Part shown: one piece after another, positions 27,601 to 40,694 of the stretch
Layout of the letters: each line of letters starts with the position of its first letter
Position numbering within the stretch: position 1 is the stretch's first letter
Source: Cardiocondyla obscurior
Lineage: Eukaryota; Arthropoda; Insecta; Hymenoptera; Formicidae
NCBI RefSeq assembly: GCF_019399895.1
Contig: NC_091867.1
Location: 2,480,001-2,544,000 of the forward strand
DNA length: 64,000 bases
Direction: 5' to 3'
Position numbers and translations under genes: made by a program
The notes under the pieces: generated by a model
Told to the model about the DNA's origin: nothing
Databases searched by the model: none
The model's input: only the letters and a program-made list of their open reading frames with translations

Positions 27601-28689
27601 GTTTACGCGCCGCTCCGCGGAATATCTCGAATGGGGCGCTTTTGTACGGACGCGTCCGTAGGTTTGTGAATTAGAGGCCCCGAATGAACCAGCGCCGTTA
27701 CCATGACGGCCGAGTCGGTTGCCATCGCGATACCGGCCACAACATAAAATCACTTTGACGATTTGTTTGGGGCCATTGATGCGCCACACATGCGAGAATC
27801 AATTTTATCCCCGGACACACAACCGCCCGGTTGTTGTTCAGCCGCCCACCGCCATCTCTTTCTTTCGAGCCGACCACCCTTTCCGCCGGACGGCGATGAA
27901 TCGTCCCCGGGGTTGCTCGGACACCTAATATCCCCGGAAAGCCCTCGCGCCCTCTCGCCATCCCTTTCCCCGAATGTATCCTCGATCGGCGGCTAGAAAT
28001 GGCTTCGCGGCGCCGCGATATTCTAATTTCTTTTAGCGTCGCTCGTGATGGATCGAACACAGGAAAAGAACTTAATGACGTTCTTGTCTCCAGTCCAATA
28101 TATTAAGAGCATATACATTATTCGTTTCGCATGACCGAGTAGAGTTTTGATGCAATTAGAATAGAGCTCTCAAATAATTAATTATAAATAATTTTTTTTT
28201 TTTTTTTTCTAAATTAGACTCTTTATTTTTATCGACTTTAAAGATGATAACGAGACATTCTTATATTAAACCGTAATAAAAAAAAAAATAAAAAAAAAAT
28301 ATGAAACTATCATTATCCTATCATAGATTATTGATTTCTGCTACTATATTGCGCGCACACATTATGCCTATCATTCTCGACAGTCCTTGACCAACTGCTT
28401 TCTTTTCGCGATAGATATTATGTCGTTAATTATAAAAAAAGGACTTAGAAAAATAAACAACTGGTTAAATAATTTCTAAAAATAAAAGCAAACTATTGTG
28501 CTTCAAACTCGTAGAAAAAAAAAAGAAGAAGAAGAAAAATTACTAATGCCGTGTCAAATGAGTCTCGCAATGCTTAGGAATAATTAAGAATAATTAAAAG
28601 GCGTTTAGATTAAACATTCGAATTCACCAACGACGTTACGTAGAAATGTGTAACGTATCTTTTCTGGCAGCTAAATTTGGCGAGCTACG
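21665..28689. other. No gene seen
   Basis: Isolated splice-like signals occur (for example CAG|GTAAAT near 24190 and TTCTTCAG near 24240) without an open frame linking them. 27.2-28.0 kb is C/T- and CpG-rich, with long overlapping frames that run through a poly(T). Confidence 0.5.
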
Positions 28690-28896
28690 TCAGAATAACG
28701 ATACCGCATTTGCAAATTTGGACTCGGGCGATTTTTGTTCACGCGATAAGTCCTTATCTACCGTGCCGTACTTATGCATTACGTACTTGGCCTCACGTAT
28801 GTTTGCGTTAAGTGGAATGATCTCAAGTTCAAGCTCACACGCCACGAATAGTCGACTTTGCTCGCATAGCTCATCCAAAGTGTTTTGCCACTTCAT
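28690..28896 (-). CDS. Possible 68-residue small ORF
   Basis: On the minus strand an ATG at 28896 opens 68 codons. Composition is balanced and protein-like, unlike most desert ORFs: MKWQNTLDELCEQSRLFVAC, then Glu/Leu-rich helical-looking sequence and a charged Lys/Glu/Asp C-terminal part. The plus strand is also open over the same bases, which weakens the case. No family is recognised; it might be a decayed transposon piece. Confidence 0.15.
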   Translation of the reverse strand: MKWQNTLDELCEQSRLFVACELELEIIPLNANIREAKYVMHKYGTVDKDLSREQKSPESKFANAVSLF

Positions 28897-31800
28897 CACG
28901 CTATAACGCAATTAAAACCGATAATCACGTTCTTATCTATATAATCGCGCATTGCGGAGCTGAGCCAAATTATTAATCAGATCGTTAAGCCTAAACAGCT
29001 ATTGTATGTATGTACAGGCGCTGTGTCGTACGCCACGATGTGTGGTAACGTTATTAATTTGGCACTTTGCGAAATATCAATTAGTCTTACGAAAATGCGT
29101 ACATTAATTTTATTTTAATTTCGGAAGTCGGGGAACCGAACAAATGGAATAATAACGAAAGAACATGTGACTGTCCTTACTCTTTTTTTGTTTTTTTTTC
29201 TTCTTTTTTCTCCCTAAAATATCGGAAATTTGTGTCGCGCGTTAGATAAAAATTTCAGATAGCTGCCGATTGCGGGCACAATAACTTTCGTAAGAATTTA
29301 CGATCGCCTAGAAATAAATTATATAAAATAAAATTGATAGATTCGGTGTAAAGTTAATGCGGACGATTTAATCGCGCTTCTTTTTTCCCGTTCGGGACTG
29401 GTGCTTTCGATTATATCGCGCTGAAATTACGATTCGCGCAAGAAGAGGCGTTTACTTGACTTTCCAAGTCGCGTATGTTCGGAGTATTGGTACGCGACAC
29501 CTACAGATAGACCGGCAGACGCACACGTCAACGGGAGAAGGCAAAAGACGGTTACGTGATCCGCGATTGTTATGTAAATATCGTTGCGCGCGGAGACGCG
29601 CTTCAAATTTTCTGTTTCTTTTTCTTTTTTTTTTATTTTATTTAAAACTAGAGAGATAAGATGTGTATCGAGGGCGTACAATCAAAATTGTAAAATATAA
29701 GTGTATTAAGTCCTTTAAAATTATTTAAAATATTTGCATACGTAATAGTTTCCGCTAACAGTGAACGTGCGCGCAAGTATAATTATAAAAGTAATAAATT
29801 AAATAATGAATAAATATTAATAATTGCCAAAACTGCGAAAAAAGTACAAATTTTTTTTTCTCGGTACGGTAAGCGGCTATGGCCCGTCGCAGATTCACGC
29901 TCTCTCTCCGCGGCAATCAATTAACGTAATTACCGTAAGGGTCACTACGCATCTGGGAACGTACAGCTTATAAGCGAATTGTCATTACGGCACGTGTGAT
30001 TATCGAGCGTGGTGCGTGTCTTCGCGGCATCTCTTCCATCTGCAGCGAGTCGGACTCTTCGGCGCAACGCGTCGGCTTTGCTTTCCGATCGCGACTGACG
30101 GCAATCGCGGAATTATCGCACGTGAAATTCGAGCCCGCGAGATTTTCGCAGCCCGCGATAAATTATGACCGATGAGCGGGGACCCTACATCTTATTGGCC
30201 ACGCCGATCGTTAAACAAGGCGCGCATCCAGTTCTCCGTTCCTCGCACTTTCACTCCGCCACGCCACGCGATATCTCGGTTTTCCTTTTACGCCGAGAAG
30301 GAAACCGGCGCGTCGCCGATTCGACGCGCCGTGGAATCGCTGCTCGCCGATGCTCGCCAGCGACGCTACACCCGCTATTGTGTTCGCCTCCAGGAGGTAT
30401 TTCGCCACGTTTACATCGCCGCGCGGCCACCTGCTCTCGCCGCTTACGGCGAAATTGCCGCTCGCGCGCCGCAAACGATTCGGGAATCCTCCGTTTAATG
30501 ACCGGCGTCGAAAGGACGCGCGGAGAGAACTTTTACGCGAGAAGAACGTACGCCGATTCGGAAAGGTAACGTGGGAGCAAGCGGGCGCTCCCAGAACAAT
30601 GGGCGGCTAAACACGCGTTTAAGAAAAATGAGACTGCTAAACCGTCGTTGATTAAAATTTAATTTATCTCGCGGTGGCCTCTCGTATAAAAATATCTGGA
30701 TTTACGGAAAATTGTGCCGATATAAAAGCGAACGTAGGGACTGTAAGCGCGCGTCTCGACATTGTTAAGGATAATACGCGCGGCGACGACTTCCGAGATC
30801 GGGAAAAAAAAAAAAATCTAGAACGCGATAGACCGCGTGCTACCGGGGGAGCGAGAGCCGCTTTTGCGGAATAGAGATATCATATCCGCGAGAAGTGCTG
30901 CCCTGCTAGTCGTTCGCGTAATCGTCGCGAAGGGAAACAACGGGCGGGCTGCGCCGATAGGAACGACGCTTATGTCGTATCCTCGTTTGGCGACTTTTGC
31001 GCGGCGGGAGTAAAGACGCACGCTCCCGATAACGATAAACGGCGTATCGGCGATTCGTCCCCTTTTTCCTTTCGTCCCCGGTCTCGCGAGCGGCCTCTCC
31101 GTTGTCGTTACGTTGCATAATGCACTAATGGCCTTCCACGTAGCCGCCGATACTCCGTTTTGATTCTCCCGTGGAAAGTTTTCTAGGAAACGCAGCCGCC
31201 TAATCCTTTCACCGGCTGCACTCGAGCATTGTCAGCTAATCAGAATCGGGAGTAACGTTCTCGAGTGTCGGCAGATGAGCATCGAATTCACGTACGTAAT
31301 CTTTTCTTTTTCTTTTTTTTTTTTTTTTCTTTATATCTTTGTCTCGGTTTGAAGGACCTACGAAATTAGAATTCGTTTTCTAGAGCAAAATAATTTATCA
31401 AGTGCAGGAAATTGATGTCGCAAAAAGGGTGCTACTTTAGAAATTTCTATATTCGGGTGATTTAGCAATTTTACTTGGAGGGAATACTGCAATAGTACTA
31501 AAAATAACATAACGCCGCGTTCGTAAACTCCACGCTACAAAATAAGCCGCCTTGTTTCGTTAATTTCACATGCTTCGCTATACGTAAACCGTAACAGGGT
31601 GATCAGCGCGGCAGATAAGCATATACACGCGGAAAGAGCGGAGCTGATATAGAGAGGCAGAATATTTTTACGATTACCAAACTGCGTGCGTTCTTTACGT
31701 TTCAATGCGCGCGTTCTTTCTCCACGTGCAGATTTCTCTTAAAAAATTAGGTTTTAAAAGACTTAAAGAGCAATACATTAAATTTTCAAAGTGATTCAAA

Positions 31801-33020
31801 ATTTTTTAATAATTTTTTCGAAGCATCTTATTGTACCGATGCTCTTTTCTTTTAGCATAATGCAAATTCAATTCACTTTAGCAAGAACTAGCGACACGTC
31901 ACATGTTCTTTTATTTTTTTAATAGAATTTTATTTCTTAAATAAATTTTTGTAAAGACAAAATATTTTACTTGAATGATATTTTTCAGCGATTACTTTCG
32001 CTTTTCATCTACGCCCTCTTTTCGTGCCATTGCGTGAAAAAAAAAAAAGAAGCGATTTCGAAATTTCTTTCAAAGGCCAAAAGGACTGCCTTTTTTCATT
32101 CACCCTCATCTCCCGTGGAACTCATTGGAGGGATGGAATGCTACTCGGCCAATGAACCGTTTCAACTGGATTTCCTAACGAGGGAGAACTACAGGTGCAA
32201 TGGTGACAGCTGGAGAAGCATCCCGATGTTAGAAAATTTTTTTTTACTGGAAACCGATTAATAAAAATATTCTCGAGAAAACAACCAAGATATACATGAT
32301 GCCGAGTTCTGAAATACCTCTCAAATTAAAAGAAAAAAAAAAAAAAAGAAAGAAAGTGAAAGCGCAAAATAAAACGGATAAAATAACAATAACCAGTGTA
32401 AGGTGTAACACTCGTAATACCTTACGCGGCAGGACAAAGTACAAGGTGTACATCTTTTCTCATTTCCGTTGAGAACGGCCGGACTATCTAAAATCGTGCG
32501 TGCAATATCTTCGCAGTATCTCATTTGAAAGCCGCACGACGCGGTGCATAATTAAAAATATCCGCATACATGGGTAGGTATCTCTCGCGTGAGCGAACAG
32601 CAGCCAACGAGAGAAAGAGAAAGAGAGAGAAACAGGGAGAGAAAGAAAGAAGAAAAGGGAAGAGAGAGGAGAGAAAATACGGACAGTCGATCGATATGTG
32701 CCGTGACCAGGCGGGAGTTCTGCACGTCGCATCGCGACGCATCGGGCGGGATCCGAGTCGGTTTTTCTAGGAAACGCTCATCCGCCGCGGGATCGACGAC
32801 CGTTACGCGAAGATGCCGATTAAAACCGGGAGAGAAAGAGAAACAGGGGACAGGGGAGAAAAAAAAAGAGAGAGAGAGAGAGAAAGAGAGAACGGGGAGA
32901 GAATGGTAACGCAACGTAATGTAAATGCGGATGCGGTCGGCGCGTGCGCCTGCAGTAGGGCACGGCAAGACGACAGCTGTTTCAGTCCTCAGGCAACATC
33001 AGCGTTGCACCTGCCTACTT
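28897..33020. other. No gene seen
   Basis: Includes a CpG-rich stretch at 30.0-31.1 kb with overlapping open frames in both directions and GAGA tracts at 32.6-32.9 kb. Confidence 0.5.
32605..32900 (+). repeat. Purine-rich GAGA tracts
   Basis: Two (GA)n-rich blocks at about 32610-32675 and 32832-32895. Similar tracts occur at about 815-850, 7204-7250 and 57700-57726. They are simple sequence; binding by GAGA-type factors is possible but not shown. Confidence 0.7.
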
Positions 33021-33108
33021 GCCTGCCTGCCTGCCTGCCTGCCTGCTCGCCAGCTCGCTCGCCTGCTTGCTCGCCTGCCCGCTAACCCACCTACCCACCT
33101 ACCCACCT
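33021..33108 (+). repeat. Microsatellites (GCCT)6 and (ACCCACCT)3
   Basis: Six GCCT units at 33021-33044, degenerate CTCGC/CTGC steps, then three 8-bp ACCCACCT units at 33085-33108. Confidence 0.9.
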
Positions 33109-35560
33109 ATCTCCACCTATGTGTGCCCACGCGACTCGTGCCGGCGTCTACGCGCACGCGAGTCCTTCGGCTCCTTAAATCCGCAGCCGAGGACCGGGAG
33201 GATGAGGATTCGGCATTAATGATCGCGGTCTTCCCGCAGACGGTTGGGCCCCGGGGTTAACGACACGGCCCGGCCGGGCTTTGTTTTGACGACACGCCGC
33301 GACGATTTGTTTTGAACGTGTACACGTGGGCGTACTCTTAAATAATGTACTATCAATAGAGATGGTTACGTAGAAAATACGTATGCAATATTATATGTGT
33401 AAAAAAATCTCAGGCTAACGTTAGGTGTTTATAAGAAACGAGGAGTAATGAGAAAAGATTTATTAAATATTTTCGACGGTTGATGCACCGTTTTTGTTAT
33501 TTTTTTATTAAAAAAAAATTTTTTTTTATTAAAGAGAAGCTGCTGGAATTTTTCTCGCGATTATGCTTCGTGATTATTCCTAGTTGCAAATTTGTTCCTT
33601 TTTTTTTCTTTCGAGAAAAAATACACTATTCTACGTATGACATAAAGATGGTATCTTTTTACGTTACGTTATCCCGCAGTCAGAGAGTAGGTACTACTAG
33701 AGCAACGCACACGTATTTATTAACACTGAGCTTCAAGGTGTATAATGTGACAGGGAACGTCGACACCCGCATGGAACGGTTGTCGCACGCGTTCGGGAGC
33801 CTCCATGCTGGCGAACGAAACATCGAAGTTAAATCTAACGGGATTTAAAAGCCGATTCCTCCCCTGTTACCGCGAACGACGTCGTATCAATTATTCATTC
33901 ATTCGTTAATTTAAAGCAATATATTTTAATGTCACATCATTTATCAATAATAATAAAAAAATAAAAAAAATTGTAACTAACAAACAAAAATTACATATTT
34001 TAAGAGTCATAAATTTTCTACCAAGCTTGTGCGAAATTATGCAACCGACTTTTCTCGCAATTCTTAATTCGAAATGGACATTGTGCCATGAAGAGGCTCG
34101 TATCAGCGCAACGCTTCGGTATTTCTCGGCACATCGTGCAGCATGCAAAGAGCGAATTATTCAATTCCATCTTAAACTCGGGAGAGAGAGTCAGCGGCCA
34201 ATGCGGGGCACAGGATACGCGTGATCATTTTGCAAATTCGCCAGATTTAATACCGCGACAGCCATAGACCGATATCTTGGTTTGTATGGCAGGTCGACTA
34301 GCAGTCGCGACTTAGAAGGAGACTATTGTCACGCCAGGCCTACTTCGCGGTACTAACGGAAGTCTCTTGACCAATCGGTCTCTCGATTCTTGGTCAAGGG
34401 GTCAGATTAAAGGGAAAATCGAAAGGTTATGATTTGACAATTAAAACAAAATTGCCGGCTTTCGAAATTAAAACATCAACGCCCGATCGCGAAACTATTA
34501 ATCCGAACCACGAACGTTGCGTCGTCAGGCACGAAAATACGAATTGAAAGAAAGAAAATATTAATCTAAATTTATATATATAAAAAAATTATTTTCGTTG
34601 CTTTGTTTACCGTTGGTATGATTTGAAAAATCGTCGACCCAAAAATTTCGATCAATTGATTGACAAAGAAAAGCAGAATTCCGGAGACGATTATTGCTAG
34701 CGAATATCGGTCTTCGATGAACGAAGTGAATTATTACAGTTATTCCCAAACAACAGTATTGTCGTTGGTACTCGCGCGTATAATATGAGATGTACGTATA
34801 TAATACAGGATAATGCCGCATTTTTACTTCCTATACCGCTCATAAAGGCAGTAATATAGTGTATAGGAAGCACGAAATCTCAGGTTAGATGGGATCTCAC
34901 TTAAATCGAATTTTATGGGTCACGCACAACGAATGTGACTTTAAATTTATATTCCAGCGATTAACATGCAAAAAAAATAATTATGATTAAAATACGAATA
35001 TAATTTTTTTTTTTTTTTTTTTAATTACGTATGTAAAAATTGTAAAAGTAAAAGATAAAAATGGAAAATATATGTTGCAGCATTGTCCCATTTCCCAAAT
35101 TATTGCATTAACTTATTTATCTTACGATATTACGCATGTAATTGTGCTTTTCAACATCGTCCCCGATTATATTTTAAAAAGATTGATTTTAAAATTAGAT
35201 GCCGAACGTAACGGTGGCGAAATACAGCACAATGGTGATGATGAAAGAAGATAGAGTATAAGAGTCCGCATTAATGAAATGATGACAGATGTCACAGTCG
35301 TATTAGGTAATTAATTTTAGATGCGCAACGAATAATGGATGTGGCTTTTGTTAATTATCGCGGATCGTTAACAAAGAAAGAAAATCAACACACGCATAAT
35401 ACTTAAAATTCATCGGCATTACTCAACGTGAAGCTGGTTACGAACAAACGTTAAGGCATCTTCGATTCTTGCCGGCGTAATTATCGGCCGATTAGCGATT
35501 AGTTAATAACGTAATTAAAACTGTACCGCGCTTAATCTCGAATGAGCGGCCGCGAAACGG
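33109..35560. other. No gene seen
   Basis: Mostly AT-rich, with the short inverted repeat at 34366-34398. Confidence 0.55.
34366..34398. repeat. 9-bp inverted repeat, 15-nt loop
   Basis: CTTGACCAA (34366-34374) pairs perfectly with TTGGTCAAG (34390-34398). Confidence 0.6.
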
Positions 35561-36130
35561 CGTAAAAGTTCACCGCTGCACCTGGATCTAGAGACGGACA
35601 AGCGAATTTACGTTGTCCGATCCAAGGCGATCAAGTTCTCGCGCCCACCTATGTGCCACGTCACAGTCGGCGATCTCCCCTCGATCGTATTAGAGTTCTA
35701 AAAAGTTCCCGCGCGGTTTCACCCGGTCCTCTCTTCTCTCTATCGCGCTTTCTCTCTCGCCAGCCTCGATCGCTCCGCGAAGGGTCTTCGGTGGCCGTAG
35801 TGCCACGCACCCTGACATTATCTCCCGGTTTATTATATAGGTACCTGGTGGCACGCGCCATGCGCTCCGGCTCGGCAACAGCTGCTCCTGCGCCCGAAGA
35901 CCGGAGGTGGATGAATAAAGTGAGAGGCACACCTTGCTGCAGGCGCGTGCCGGCAGCTTTCAAGATGTGAATACCGCGAGATACCTCCGTCTGTCTGGGC
36001 CGTTGCTCTCTCACCCTTTTATCTCCGGGAATCGGAGCCGGCAAAACGCCGCCGCGGCGCGCCGGACATTCGACATACGCGCGACGCAGCATCGATCGCC
36101 GCGTGGTTAATTGCTGCGTCAATCGATCCA
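35561..36130. other. CpG-rich island with long open frames on both strands
   Basis: The minus strand is open for about 155 codons from an ATG near 36130 (MDRLTQQLTTRRSMLRR) to 35661, and the plus strand is also open. The predicted peptide is Arg-rich without recognisable domains. TTTATTATATAGG near 35830 could be a TATA-type promoter. Composition can explain the open frames, so I do not call a gene. Confidence 0.3.
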
Positions 36131-37551
36131 TCACGTACCAGCCATGCGACGATGTAGCATCGTTTCGTAAACAAACGTGTAAATTTTTTTTTATAAAAAA
36201 AAAAAAAAGGCGTAACATTTTGGAGCCTACGCGCGTCCGAATTTAAGAAAATCTGTCTGAAAAACGAATCTCTCGTTCAAAGTTACGCATATTTTAAAAA
36301 TTGTAGAATTGCAACGTGAACGCGAATAAAAAAAAAAAGAAACTGAAATTATGCGACCAACTTGCGTAATTTTCAAACGAGTAATTGATGGATCGACAAG
36401 ACTCGCCTGCGCGTCGGGCGCCGCGAGATCGCCGTGCATCTGCGACCGCCGTACCATCTTGCAGATGCGGAATACATTTTGCGCGCGTGTAAAGAGTTAA
36501 GAGCGTTCTTGTTGGAACGCGCGATGCTCATCCCGGAGCAAGGCGGCACCTGCTACCTGAGATAACAATACGCAGCCGGACTACGTAACATATTCCGTTT
36601 TTGTCATTTCAAATAACGATCGCGAAATTGTTTATGCCACTTTTTGCCATTAGAATGCCTCGACAAAGGAACGCGGAGTATGCGGGAAATGGAAACACCT
36701 CGCGGTTGTATCGCGCAAACGATGTCGCGTGTAAATTCAAACCGGTGCATGAGATTGTGGATTTTTACATCTGAAGATTTATTTTACAATTCTCTTCTCG
36801 CAAAACCTAACCGATTCGACTACGAAAAAAGTTCTCTCTCCCTCTTTCTTTCTTTCTTTCTTTTTTTTTTCCCCTCAGCTAACAGGTTTCTACGCGGTTA
36901 TTTTTAAAAACAGTTTTTAATCACCTGTTGACTCTTTTAATACGCGGAGGATGCAATGTGCAGTAAGCTGATTACAGCCGTCTTCTGTAGCAAAAGAGTT
37001 AATGAAAGAGGAGATAAGTATCAACGCCGGCGCGTCCTTCATCCGTTTTCTTCTCCGAAATACGTGTTTTCAGTCGCGCACTCCGGTGTACGTGTACGTG
37101 AGTCAGTATTCACAGATATCACCTGCTGCGGTCGATAATATATGAGGTAAACTATCGTGAGACAAAGCGTCTAGACGAGATCGTTATTATTCTCCTCTCT
37201 ATAACGAAGGGACACGTTTTTCCTTGTGAAGCAATTTAATTTTTATATTTCTTGACTTAAACGAATAATGTCGACAGTGAATAAACGATATAACGCCTGT
37301 GTCAGTCGTAACTTTAATAATTCCGTAATATATAGCATTGAAATACACGAATAATTTTGAATTCTATTATAATTTAGAATTTAAATTCGTACTACAAAAT
37401 TAAGCGCTTTGACCGTTAAAAATAGAACGCGATCACGTATTTCGTCCGATCATCAAAATTCTAACGCGCTGCGAGAGAGGAATCGGCTCTGTGTTTTAAG
37501 AGGCTTTTTCTCCCCGTTCGTTCACATCTTCGTCCCAACGGATGGTTCCGA

Positions 37552-37735
37552 CAATAAGCTAGTGATCGAAGGCAGCTGGACCTTCTTCGAGTCATCTGCC
37601 TCTGTAGCTCGCGATGCGATAACTATCCCCCTACCCGCGCAGGCCGCATTAATGGATATTTATTATCGTCATCGAAGGTGGCTACTCAAAGGGCAGCTGA
37701 CTCCGAAAGAGATCGAAAAGATCAGTTGTAAATGA
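37552..37735 (+). other. Possible terminal coding stretch followed by AATAAA
   Basis: A plus-strand frame ending at TGA 37733-37735 reads GSWTFFESSASVARDAITIP and ends with QLTPKEIEKISCK. An AATAAA lies a few bases after the stop (37739-37744). The only in-frame ATG is at 37652, so a gene would need an upstream exon; AG acceptors in the area are poor. Low support. Confidence 0.12.
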
Positions 37736-38288
37736 CGCAATAAAGAAATTGTCATAAATCGCACTTACTGCAATTTAATTCGTACTTCATTTTACGCGTG
37801 TGTCGTATTATTATATTTTATGTAATTAAAAATTGCAAAAATTTACGACAATTAAATAACAGGGTATATCTGAGATGATACGTTAATTAATGTTGATACT
37901 ACTGCTATCTCTATTATTAAAAGTTCTGTCTTTCTAACACGTCTAATTCTATCTAAAATATGTTTCGACACAGTAGACCAACTAGTCCCACAAGCTATTA
38001 AAACCGACTATGAGAAGAGCATACAAAGGGAGCTAAAAGATAAACTTCAGAAATGGCTCTAGAGCCAACAGAACCCGAGGTAAAGTCATTTAAAGATCCA
38101 AAATGCAATATCTATATGCGATCAAAGTTCAGCGGGCGTTGTACGCTTGAATATTCTAGCAATTTTTTTTTATTTTTAATTATATATAATAATGGTAATA
38201 AGAATTTTTTAACAAGATGTATAATCCAGCGAAATAATTTCGTAAGCATTTCTTTTTTTTCTTTTTAGTCCTTTTAATAGATCCGCCT

Positions 38289-38340
38289 CTGACGGCGGCA
38301 TTATGTCAGCCGGAAAGGCGGGAGATGTTGTTTCTCCCGC
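38289..38340. repeat. Two consecutive short hairpins
   Basis: CTGAC/GTCAG (38289-38293 with 38305-38309) is followed by GCGGGAGA/TCTCCCGC (38318-38325 with 38333-38340). They start a 300-bp stretch that is richer in GC than its left flank. Confidence 0.5.
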
Positions 38341-40090
38341 TAATATCGGTGTCTCGTGATCAGATAGGAAATTGCATAGGGATGTTTAACGAGGGGGAAG
38401 ACCGGAGCTAAATGCCACGCTTCTAAATGTCAAGGCAGCATCCCTCTGATAGACCGGTACCACTTAACAAGGGCGCTAACCCACGTTGCGGGCTACTGAA
38501 CGTGCACCGCGTCACGTTACTTTGTCACGGTCCGAAGTCACTTTTATCCCCCCGTGGGGATGACGGGAGGGTTAGATCATGGAAATAGGTGTGTTCGTTG
38601 AAAATTCTCTCGCAACCTCATATTCTCACGGGAAAATATTATTTCTCAGCCTCATCACTACCGAATCGTCCTATGATTTTCACGACACGTCCCCACGGCC
38701 TGCAAAGGATGTGCCACGCGCGCCGAGTGATACTTCCCGTTAATATCGCCGCGATCGTAAAGATCAGCCCCGGACGTGTCGTCGTACGCGCAGCTATCGG
38801 TGTATCGAAAGAAACGCGTATATCTATCAGCGTGGCGAACGTGCCCCGCTGTGGTCGATAACGGGCGAAGACTCGGAGTGTGTGAGAGCGAGCGAGAAGC
38901 CCGCGTATTACACCGGGATGTTCATCGGACACCGTATATCCTGTTATCCGGCCCGCTGCCGGAGAGAAGAGGAGAGAGGAATAGCAGTGCATCGCGAAAA
39001 CCATAACAACGCGCGCATTGTGATATTCCAGTGCACGCCGACGCGCGGCAACATCTCGTTTCACGCATCGCGTTACGCGCAAAAGGCGATGCCTTCGACG
39101 GATGCAGAGATCTTCTTCAGTCTCCAGTTCGATATATATAGATAAGCGATCTTATCTTCTGCAAACTAATTCTTTTATCAATCGGGGTTTCCTGTTTCGT
39201 TCGAAGAATGTAATCTCGCACTCATATACGCGAATTGTTTAAGACACGAGATACAGACGTATCGTTAACTACTCGTGTCGCGAAAACGATCGCGGGCGAA
39301 TGCTGGGTGGATATCGTTGTGTATGATTTTCTCATGTACGCGACGCGTAAATTATTATTTTCACAAGTCGCCAAGAGGGCTTTAAATAATTGCATGTAAT
39401 CTTACGGCGTATGTAAAAAAAAAAAATTGCCAGCCTCGCCAGGAACACTCTCACGACGTTCCAACGTAATGAGATCCTTTACCGAGAGTAAAATGAGAAT
39501 TATTTTGTAAACAAATTATTAGACGGCATGAGATAACATACGCGAATTGTTAAATATATTTTAGCGATATACATCTCTTTAATTACGTCTCTTATCTCGC
39601 ACATTCTGACGGATTTCGATCGTAAACGGAATTGGTATCACAGCGTGACTTTGTGTTCGCCGGTATGCAAAACTACAGACCGAGGTATTACTGTTGAGTC
39701 AGACAACGATGTGGAATGTCGCTAATGAGTCGCTTATAAGAGGAAACGCAAAACCTGTGCTATTACTGCTGAATATTATTTTCTGAACTAGTTTTCTTTT
39801 TATTTCTTCTCGGTAAACTATATAAAATTTATACTATAATGTTAATAAAAAATTTTTTTTTAATTACAATTTTTGTACCACGAGAATAAATGCCGGTTTA
39901 ATTTTTATTATTTTGTGAATTTTACTTATTTCCTTCCATTTAGAATTAAATTTTTTTAGCGAAGATAATTTTATTCCGATAACGTAAAAACGAATTAAAC
40001 AGTGATATTTTTTACGGATTAGATGATTGTCGAGATTGTCGATTACGACGCGAGAACTTAAAAAAGACGAAACGTCTTTCTATTTTCTAA

Positions 40091-40147
40091 CTACGTTCAA
40101 ACTACAAAACTACGTTCAAACTACAAAACTACATTCAAACTACACTA
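40091..40147 (+). repeat. 19-bp tandem repeat, three copies
   Basis: The unit CTACGTTCAAACTACAAAA occurs at 40091-40109 and 40110-40128 without change, then a third copy with four substitutions at 40129-40147. It abuts the inverted repeat at 40150-40275. Confidence 0.85.
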
Positions 40148-40149
40148 CT

Positions 40150-40275
40150 AAGTAAGCAGCGAATCTACGAGTTGTAACAATTTTAAATTATACTATTATT
40201 AATTATTGAAATTCAAAATATATATATCAAAGCACACAATAAAGATTATTATATATTATCGTAGATTCGTTACTT
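40150..40275. repeat. Inverted repeat, 17-bp arms, possible MITE remnant
   Basis: The left arm at 40150-40170 (AAGTAA, a four-base insert GCAG, then CGAATCTACGA) is the reverse complement of 40259-40275. About 88 nt of AT-rich sequence separates the arms. No clear target-site duplication was seen. Confidence 0.55.
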
Positions 40276-40289
40276 GGTAAATAAAATTT

Positions 40290-40694
40290 ATCACTCACAA
40301 TTGATGCGACGCAGGCGGAGTTCAGCTACGAAGTCAGATTGTACGATGATATTCTGTAACAAACAAATAAAACATTAAAATGAAAAATAAGCGTAAAATA
40401 AATATTATAAATTCAAATTATAATTTATATTCTATATGCGACTTTAATTCTTTTTTTTTTTTTTTTTTTAAGACATTTAATAATAAAATTATTTTTAAAA
40501 AGATATTTGCAAAGAAAAAAATTTCTTTTTCTTCACATTAATTTCTTTAATTACTATCGAGATATAAAATAAGTCGAACAGTAAAAATTTTCACTTTTAC
40601 GTAAATAGGATAAGATATTTACCCAAACGTTGCTCCACCGATGCTTGATGTCCATCCGGGACCAGCTCCTCCTCTCAGAACTCAGTTCCATCTT
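40290..40694 (-). CDS. Candidate tiny two-exon gene with HRWSN motif (unit C of tandem duplication)
   Basis: On the minus strand an ATG preceded by stops in the same frame opens MELSSERRSWSRMDIKHRWS, continuing NVW to a donor TGG|GTAAAT (last exon base 40623). After a 269-nt intron with acceptor TTACAG, exon 2 begins at 40353 with NIIVQSDFVAELRLRRIN and either stops three codons later (CE*) or is spliced at a donor ATT|GTGAGTG (last base 40299). The product would be about 43 residues, basic. Of the three frames of the 55-nt exon only this one is open. The first exon aligns with unit B at SERR and HRWSN. No known family is recognised. It could instead be part of one longer spliced transcript running through all units. 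Confidence 0.3.

Larger units (their letters stand above)
36131..40090. other. No firm gene
   Basis: Contains the weak coding candidate at 37552-37735 and the paired hairpins at 38289-38340. The 38.6-39.1 kb CpG-rich part has a 147-codon minus-strand frame beginning at TTG, probably chance. Confidence 0.45.

Noticed and set aside
27238..27789. 183-codon minus-strand frame
   Set aside because: Its middle is a charged Lys/Arg/Glu/Gly low-complexity stretch translating a purine-rich tract and a poly(A); three frames are open together.
35661..36218. Longest minus-strand open frame in the desert (about 185 codons)
   Set aside because: It begins in a T/A homopolymer, is Arg-rich, lies in a CpG-rich island where the plus strand is also open, and shows no domain.
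38639..39082. 147-codon minus-strand frame
   Set aside because: It starts at TTG in CpG-rich DNA, overlaps open plus-strand frames and has no recognisable domain or splice support.
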